DNA of 9,411 nt, from positions 1-9,411 of the forward strand of contig JAHEXS010000036.1 in NCBI GenBank assembly GCA_023252015.1, read 5' to 3'. A program made the position numbers and the translations under genes. Numbering within the stretch: the first letter of the stretch is position 1; each line of letters opens with the position of its first letter. The stretch comes from Candidatus Nitrosotenuis sp. (GTDB lineage: Archaea; Thermoproteota; Nitrososphaeria; Nitrososphaerales; Nitrosopumilaceae). The notes below the pieces were generated by a model that did not search any database, was not told the DNA's origin, and saw only the letters and a program-made list of their open reading frames with translations. Of this stretch, positions 6,009-9,411 are shown piece by piece.

Positions 6009-6449
6009 TTGGATCTTACCATTTTATCAGAGCTAAGCGAAGATGCATCTATTTCAATTCCAAAGCTGTCAGAAAAAATTAAGGTAAATCCATCTGTCGT
6101 GTACAGCAGAATAAAGCGACTCACAAAAAGAAACCTAATTGAGCGGTTTACAATTGTTGTAAATGACAAGGAGCTTGGCTATGCAGTCAAGGCCATGACT
6201 GGAATCAACATGGACTCAAAATACCGCGATACCATAATTGATGAATTATTCAAAATCAAGGGGGTAAGGGAAATTTCCGAAGTCACAGGCAGATTTGACA
6301 TAATCGTGACAATGTATGCGATGAATCTGGCTGAAATGCACAAACTGATATCAGAAGGACTTGGCAGCATACAGGGGGTTTTGGCCTCTGAGAGCTTTAT
6401 CGAAATGAAGCGCAGAACTAAGAATATGCCTTATAACCACGAAGCATAG
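6009..6449 (+). CDS. Lrp/AsnC-family transcriptional regulator
   Basis: This is a 146-residue DNA-binding regulator. The N-terminal winged helix-turn-helix (about 1-50) includes LTILSELSEDASISIPKLSE, a recognition-helix region VNPSVVYSRIKRL and LIERFTIVVN. A C-terminal RAM-type ligand/oligomerisation domain (about 57-135) contains the characteristic VTGRFDIIV with G94-R95-F96-D97 and a terminal SFIEMKRRTKN. Such proteins are often autoregulated and respond to amino acids; the ligand cannot be told from sequence. The start is uncertain. TTG 6009 is the only usual start codon after an in-frame TAA at 5988, but the residues coded just before it (AKVDELDLTIL) continue the family's usual N-terminal helix, suggesting that the native protein begins upstream. 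No SD-like sequence precedes TTG 6009. Upstream is asd and downstream ctaB, without overlap. Confidence 0.85.
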   Translation: MDLTILSELSEDASISIPKLSEKIKVNPSVVYSRIKRLTKRNLIERFTIVVNDKELGYAVKAMTGINMDSKYRDTIIDELFKIKGVREISEVTGRFDIIVTMYAMNLAEMHKLISEGLGSIQGVLASESFIEMKRRTKNMPYNHEA

Positions 6450-6458
6450 GTTATGTTA

Positions 6459-6468
6459 CATTTAATTT
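6459..6468 (+). promoter_or_regulatory. TATA-like box of ctaB
   Basis: CATTTAATTT lies in the 51-nt gap after the regulator gene. By the spacing seen elsewhere in the window, transcription would begin at about 6488-6491. That would give ctaB a leader of only 10-13 nt, carrying the GAGG at 6490-6493 about 7 nt before ATG 6501. Confidence 0.4.
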
Positions 6469-6500
6469 TCGATGTGATTTTAGTTCGATGAGGAAACAAT

Positions 6501-7433
6501 ATGCAAAAAGCTCAGACTAGCTCAAGGATCAAGACGTATTACGAGCTTACAAAGCCAAAGATTTGGTATTTGCTAGTGTTTACTGCGTTTGGGGCAGCAC
6601 TTACCGCATCAAACTTGTACCACATTCCGATATCGCCTGCTACTTGGGGTTTAATGATATTTGGAGTAGCTGCAGGCTCTGCTGCTGCAAATACTTTGAC
6701 TAATTATCATGACAGAGACATTGATGCCATAATGGAGAGGACAAAAAATCGTCCCATCCCAAGTGGAAGAATTTCTCCCCCCGAAAAGGCCCGTGACTTT
6801 GGGCTTGTCCTAGCTGGAATTTCCTTGGTGTGTGCGTTTGCACTGTCATATACGGTAGGATTTTGGAATGGCATCTGGGCTGGAATTTTCATGGCGTTTG
6901 GTTTAGGAAATAATGTTTTGGTGTATTCTCATGCGCTGAAAAGAAGAAGCAGAACTAATATCATACTTGGCGGATTTTGTGGTGGCTCTCCTGCAATGAT
7001 TGGATATGCTGCTGTAACACTGACTGGAATTTGGGACTTGGGACTAGTTATGGCAGGACTGGTATTCATTTGGATTCCAATGCACATTTGGGCCTTGACT
7101 TTGCATTTTAAGGACGATTACAACAAGGTAAATGTTCCAATGCTAACTGCGGTACAATCTGAAAAGACATCTGCTAGAGTGATTGCCATCAGCACATTAG
7201 TGATGGTGTTGTTTAGCGTAGTTCCATTCTTTTTGCATACTGAATCAGGACAGCCAGTCATGAAAGAGATTTATCTGTACACGGCAATTGCGTCTGGCGC
7301 ACTTATGTTGCTCTTGTCGTTTTGGGTTATTGCAAAACCATCTGAGAAAGCATCATGGATGCTCTTCAAGTTTTCCAGCCCGTATCTTTCTGTGCTGTTT
7401 ATTGCGCTAATGGTTGATTCTGGCTTTCGATAA
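6501..7433 (+). CDS. ctaB: Protoheme IX farnesyltransferase (heme o synthase)
   Basis: CtaB/CyoE adds a farnesyl-type chain to heme b, making heme O, the precursor of the hemes of heme-copper terminal oxidases. The 310-residue membrane prenyltransferase of the UbiA superfamily starts with ELTKPKIWYLLVFTAFGAAL (15-34). The first Asp-rich site is NYHDRDID (68-75), followed by MERTKNRPIPSGRISP (78-93). The heme-synthase block YSHALKRRSRTNIILGG comes next, continuing CGGSPAMIGYAAVTLTG. The second Asp site is HFKDDYNKVNVPMLTAV. These last blocks distinguish it from other UbiA enzymes. Several long hydrophobic segments fit about nine helices. ATG 6501 is the first start after an in-frame TGA at 6489, with GAGG placed as a ribosome binding site. 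No oxidase subunit gene lies in the window. Confidence 0.93.
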   Translation: MQKAQTSSRIKTYYELTKPKIWYLLVFTAFGAALTASNLYHIPISPATWGLMIFGVAAGSAAANTLTNYHDRDIDAIMERTKNRPIPSGRISPPEKARDFGLVLAGISLVCAFALSYTVGFWNGIWAGIFMAFGLGNNVLVYSHALKRRSRTNIILGGFCGGSPAMIGYAAVTLTGIWDLGLVMAGLVFIWIPMHIWALTLHFKDDYNKVNVPMLTAVQSEKTSARVIAISTLVMVLFSVVPFFLHTESGQPVMKEIYLYTAIASGALMLLLSFWVIAKPSEKASWMLFKFSSPYLSVLFIALMVDSGFR

Positions 7434-7590
7434 CCATCGAATAGATAACTTGTGCTTATTCTTTTTAATGTGAGTATTTGGGAAAATATATTGTCGGCTG
7501 AGTTATGTTAGGATATTGGCATCTAATAGCAAAGTAATCTTGACAACGAGCAAGATAACCTAATCATAAAACTCGTTTTTTGATACAGAT
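7434..7590 (+). other. 157-nt intergenic region with a second TATA-like site and a hairpin plus T-run
   Basis: The gap between ctaB and the antiporter gene holds no recognisable gene. It contains a short T-run after ctaB (7462-7466), which may help termination. A TATA-like AAATATATT lies at 7484-7492. An inverted repeat AACGAG (7545-7550) / CTCGTT (7572-7577) with a 21-nt loop merges into a run of six T (7576-7581). AT-rich sequence at 7561-7571 (TAATCATAAAA) begins 30 nt before the antiporter TTG and is the best-placed promoter for it. A small RNA or leader from about 7515 to 7581 is possible but unproven. Confidence 0.35.
7561..7571 (+). promoter_or_regulatory. TATA-like element of the antiporter gene
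   Basis: TAATCATAAAA begins 30 nt before TTG 7591, matching the box-to-start distance of the other genes here and predicting a leaderless message. The box is weaker than the others, and the upstream AAATATATT at 7484-7492 is an alternative that would give a leader of about 75 nt. Confidence 0.35.
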
Positions 7591-8757
7591 TTGAACATAG
7601 GAATTGAACTTTTAGGGGATTTAGCTTATCTTTTGATTACCTGTGCGGCAGTAGGTGCACTTGCCTACATCCTTAGGCAACCCCTGATTTTGGGATTTTT
7701 GGTAGCAGGAATTCTGATTGGCCCATTTGGACCGTTTAGTCTTATCAAAAACATAGACATGCTGAACAATTTTTCAGACATTGCAATTGTCTTGCTGTTG
7801 TTTGGCGTAGGGTTGTCATTTCCACTCTCACATCTCAAGGGAGTTGGAAAAATCGGAATCACTGTTGCAGTAATTGAGGTTTTAGCAATGCTTGGAATTG
7901 GATTTACAATAGGTGCCGCATTTGGGTGGAACTTTTACAATTCAATGTTTTTGGCAGCGGCACTATCAATCAGCTCCACTGCAATAATTGTCAAAGTATT
8001 GGAGGATACGGGCAGAATGGAAGCAACATCTGCACTTTTACTTACAGGAGTGCTGGTAATTGAAGACATAATTGCAATTGTCATGTTGAGTACTATGCAT
8101 TCTACGGTAATGAGCGGTTCAGTTGAATTTCCAGTGATAATGTGGACAATAGCAAAAATTGGCATATTTTTTGGCGGAACTCTGACACTTGGCATATTCA
8201 TCGTTCCAAAAATATTTGATTTAATCGCAAGACTGGAACGATACGAAATCACAATTACTTTTGCCTTAGGCCTTGCCTTTGGACTGTCATTTCTGACGTA
8301 CAATCTTGGATTTTCTGCAGCTACTGGAGCATTTTTGGCAGGAGTAATAATTGCTGGATCAAAATTCTCAGAAGACATCTCCCTTCTAATTACACCAACA
8401 AAGGAGATCTTTACTGCAATATTCTTTGTCACCATTGGTGCACTGATGGATCTCACCCAAATTGGAACGTTTTGGGTTCCGGTTGTTGTAATTACGGCAG
8501 CGGTAATATTTGGAAAAATATTTGCAGTATACGCAGGAGTGAGATTATTCACTACATCAAAACAGTATGCTTTTGCAATAGGAATGAGTATGGCACAGTT
8601 GGGAGAATTTTCATTTATTGTACTAAAGACCGGAAAGGATCTCAATGTGATTAGCGACATGTTGTTCCCCATAGTCGGAATGGTTGTAGCATTAACCACG
8701 TTCCTTGGAGTTATTCTAGTAAAGACTGGAACAAGAATGGTCGAAATATACGAGTAA
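7591..8757 (+). CDS. CPA2-family cation:proton antiporter (Kef/NapA-like membrane domain)
   Basis: This 388-residue polytopic membrane protein belongs to the Na+/H+ exchanger superfamily, probably exchanging Na+ or K+ for H+. Visible family landmarks are RQPLILGFLVAGILIGPFGP near the second helix and FSDIAIVLLLFGVGLSF. SSTAIIVKVLEDTGR (128-142) corresponds to one unwound helix region. VIEDIIAIVML carries the ion-binding acidic pair as E158-D159. ATGAFLAGVIIAGS, KEIFTAIFFVTIGALMDL and AQLGEFSFIV (335-344) follow. It ends after the membrane domain, with no TrkA-N nucleotide-binding domain, unlike KefB/KefC. TTG 7591 is the first possible start after an in-frame TAA at 7567, gives a complete first helix, and fits the promoter spacing. 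Ion specificity cannot be assigned from sequence. The gene stands alone and converges on the next one. Confidence 0.88.
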   Translation: MNIGIELLGDLAYLLITCAAVGALAYILRQPLILGFLVAGILIGPFGPFSLIKNIDMLNNFSDIAIVLLLFGVGLSFPLSHLKGVGKIGITVAVIEVLAMLGIGFTIGAAFGWNFYNSMFLAAALSISSTAIIVKVLEDTGRMEATSALLLTGVLVIEDIIAIVMLSTMHSTVMSGSVEFPVIMWTIAKIGIFFGGTLTLGIFIVPKIFDLIARLERYEITITFALGLAFGLSFLTYNLGFSAATGAFLAGVIIAGSKFSEDISLLITPTKEIFTAIFFVTIGALMDLTQIGTFWVPVVVITAAVIFGKIFAVYAGVRLFTTSKQYAFAIGMSMAQLGEFSFIVLKTGKDLNVISDMLFPIVGMVVALTTFLGVILVKTGTRMVEIYE

Positions 8758-8765
8758 AACGATCA

Positions 8766-8780
8766 AGATCGGAGCGGTCT
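8766..8780. terminator. Small hairpin between convergent genes
   Basis: AGATCG and CGGTCT can pair in a 6-bp stem with one G-T pair around a 3-nt loop, in the 86-nt gap between the convergent antiporter and surface-protein genes. Read on the minus strand the hairpin is followed about 6 nt later by TTTT (8757-8760 region), so it would serve the minus-strand gene better than the antiporter. The remainder of the gap shows nothing recognisable apart from an A/T-rich tract at 8806-8815. Confidence 0.3.
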
Positions 8781-8843
8781 ACAACAGCTCATAACTACAC
8801 TCAAACAAAATTTGGGCTCAATGTAGGATTAGAGTTCAATGAT

Positions 8844-9411
8844 TTATTCTACGATAAAAGAAGCTGCGCCAATTTCCACATTGTTGTATTTAGCAGTAAC
8901 AACATACTGCCCAGTCAATGAATTTGCATCAAGCATAAGCGGGACTGAAAAATCACCGTTCTTTGTGATTATTCCCCTTAGATCAAATGAAGTATGATCA
9001 GGCTTTGTTATTGTCAGAATCACATTTGTGCCGGTTTTGGAATCATCTACCATTCCTGAAACCTCTACGTGAATTGTCTTATACGGCAACTTTTCAAATC
9101 TATAGCTGTTTAGATGAATGGTTCCACTGCTTACCTTGGCTGCACTGTTTGTAGGATTTGATGGTACGACAGAAGGTGACTCTACATTTTCAATAGGCCC
9201 AATCTGCATTATTCCATTTCTTACCAAATATTGGATGCCGGAAACAAAATCAGAATCAGTGATTGCTCCTTGCGACCACCATTTTGCGTTGTTTTTTATC
9301 CAAGACGGGATTTCCTTAGACTCGGATTGCTCTTGCGTAGTTTCTGGGATTATGATTATGCCATGTTCTATTAGAAACTTGATTCCCAAAACAAAATCAG
9401 AATCACCAATT
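8844..9411 (-). CDS. Repeat-containing, probably extracytoplasmic protein (partial, N-terminus beyond the window)
   Basis: 188 residues are visible, and the frame is open through the right edge. The start lies outside; an in-frame TTG at 9389 sits in the middle of a repeat and is not a start. The N-terminal part holds one partial and one complete copy of a unit: IGDSDFVLGIKFLIEHGIIIIP, then IPSWIKNNAKWWSQGAITDS continuing into DFVSGIQYLVRNGIMQIG. A Ser/Pro/Asn-rich linker follows (ESPSVVPSNPTNSAAK). The C-terminal half is a predicted beta-sandwich (TIHVEVSGMVDDSKTGTNVI, LTITKPDHTSFDLRG, NGDFSVPLML, TGQYVVTAKYNN, ending SFIVE), like domains of secreted archaeal surface proteins. I know this architecture from predicted cell-surface proteins of ammonia-oxidising archaea. 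Its function is unknown to me, and a signal peptide cannot be checked here. Confidence 0.8.
   Translation of the reverse strand, partial: IGDSDFVLGIKFLIEHGIIIIPETTQEQSESKEIPSWIKNNAKWWSQGAITDSDFVSGIQYLVRNGIMQIGPIENVESPSVVPSNPTNSAAKVSSGTIHLNSYRFEKLPYKTIHVEVSGMVDDSKTGTNVILTITKPDHTSFDLRGIITKNGDFSVPLMLDANSLTGQYVVTAKYNNVEIGAASFIVE
9244..9405 (-). repeat. Intragenic repeat of the 'DSDFV-GI' unit, period 147 bp
   Basis: The 15-nt string ACAAAATCAGAATCA (plus-strand reading) occurs at 9244-9258 and again at 9391-9405, exactly 147 bp (49 codons) apart and in the same reading frame. The encoded units are DSDFVLGIKFLIEHGIIIIP and DSDFVSGIQYLVRNGIMQIG. The similarity is much stronger in protein than in DNA outside the 15-nt core, so this is an old internal duplication. 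The array probably continues beyond the window. Confidence 0.75.

Noticed and set aside
7935..8699. Long open frame (254 codons) on the minus strand opposite the antiporter gene
   Set aside because: It lies wholly inside a well-supported membrane-protein gene. Its product is a low-complexity mirror of hydrophobic codons (rich in Ser, Asn, Thr, Pro, Ile) and has no recognisable domain or promoter.
8844..9389. Complete gene starting at the TTG at 9389
   Set aside because: The frame continues upstream to the window edge with residues I-G-D-S-D-F-V that belong to the repeat unit, so this TTG is an internal Leu codon and the gene is truncated by the window.
1..9411. tRNA, rRNA, CRISPR, insertion sequence or prophage elements
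   Set aside because: I looked for TpsiC-like motifs, regularly spaced short repeats, terminal inverted repeats and transposase or integrase motifs and found none. The window is almost fully occupied by housekeeping genes.

Overview
The window looks like chromosome of an ammonia-oxidising archaeon of the Nitrosopumilus / Nitrosarchaeum / Nitrosotenuis type (Nitrososphaerota, formerly Thaumarchaeota). The evidence is the pair of archaeal/eukaryal ribosomal proteins L44e and S27e, an archaeal CobY-type cobalamin guanylyltransferase, TATA-box promoters placed about 30 nt upstream of apparently leaderless start codons, and a repeat protein with the 'IPSWIKNNAKWW...DSDFV.GI.YL...GI' unit that I know from predicted surface proteins of these archaea. 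The DNA is moderately AT-rich by eye. I see no tRNA, rRNA, insertion sequence, CRISPR array or phage gene, and no gene-free stretch longer than 300 bases.

Layout. At the left, a fragment of an upstream gene (about 2-73) is followed by a promoter and an overlapping rpl44e-rps27e pair on the + strand (129-604). The rest of the left half (587-4766) is one tightly packed minus-strand cluster of five late cobalamin (B12) genes, read in the order cobC/cobD-type threonine-phosphate decarboxylase, cbiP, cbiB, cobS, cobY. Every junction overlaps, by 4, 4, 8 and 4 nt. A 72-nt divergent promoter region separates this cluster from asd (aspartate-semialdehyde dehydrogenase, 4839-5918, +). Further right on the + strand are an Lrp/AsnC-type regulator (6009-6449), heme o synthase ctaB (6501-7433) and a CPA2/Kef-type cation:proton antiporter (7591-8757). 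A convergent minus-strand gene for a repeat-containing, probably extracytoplasmic protein (8844 to beyond the right edge) closes the window.

How the genes work together. The B12 cluster covers the end of the pathway: amidation to cobyric acid (CbiP), an aminopropanol-phosphate arm (PLP decarboxylase), their joining (CbiB), GDP activation (CobY) and attachment of the lower ligand (CobS). The divergent asd supplies aspartate semialdehyde, the precursor of threonine, from which the aminopropanol arm is made. CtaB makes heme O for heme-copper terminal oxidases. The antiporter and the surface protein look like independent housekeeping and accessory genes.

The most striking observation is that CbiP is only 277 residues long. 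It keeps a complete-looking ATP-binding half, but the C-terminal glutamine amidotransferase half of cobyric acid synthase is absent, and the intact 4-nt overlap with cbiB argues against simple decay. The other points worth checking are the start of the Lrp regulator, where the best-placed leaderless GTG is followed two codons later by an in-frame stop, and the 18-bp tail-to-tail overlap of rps27e and cobY.
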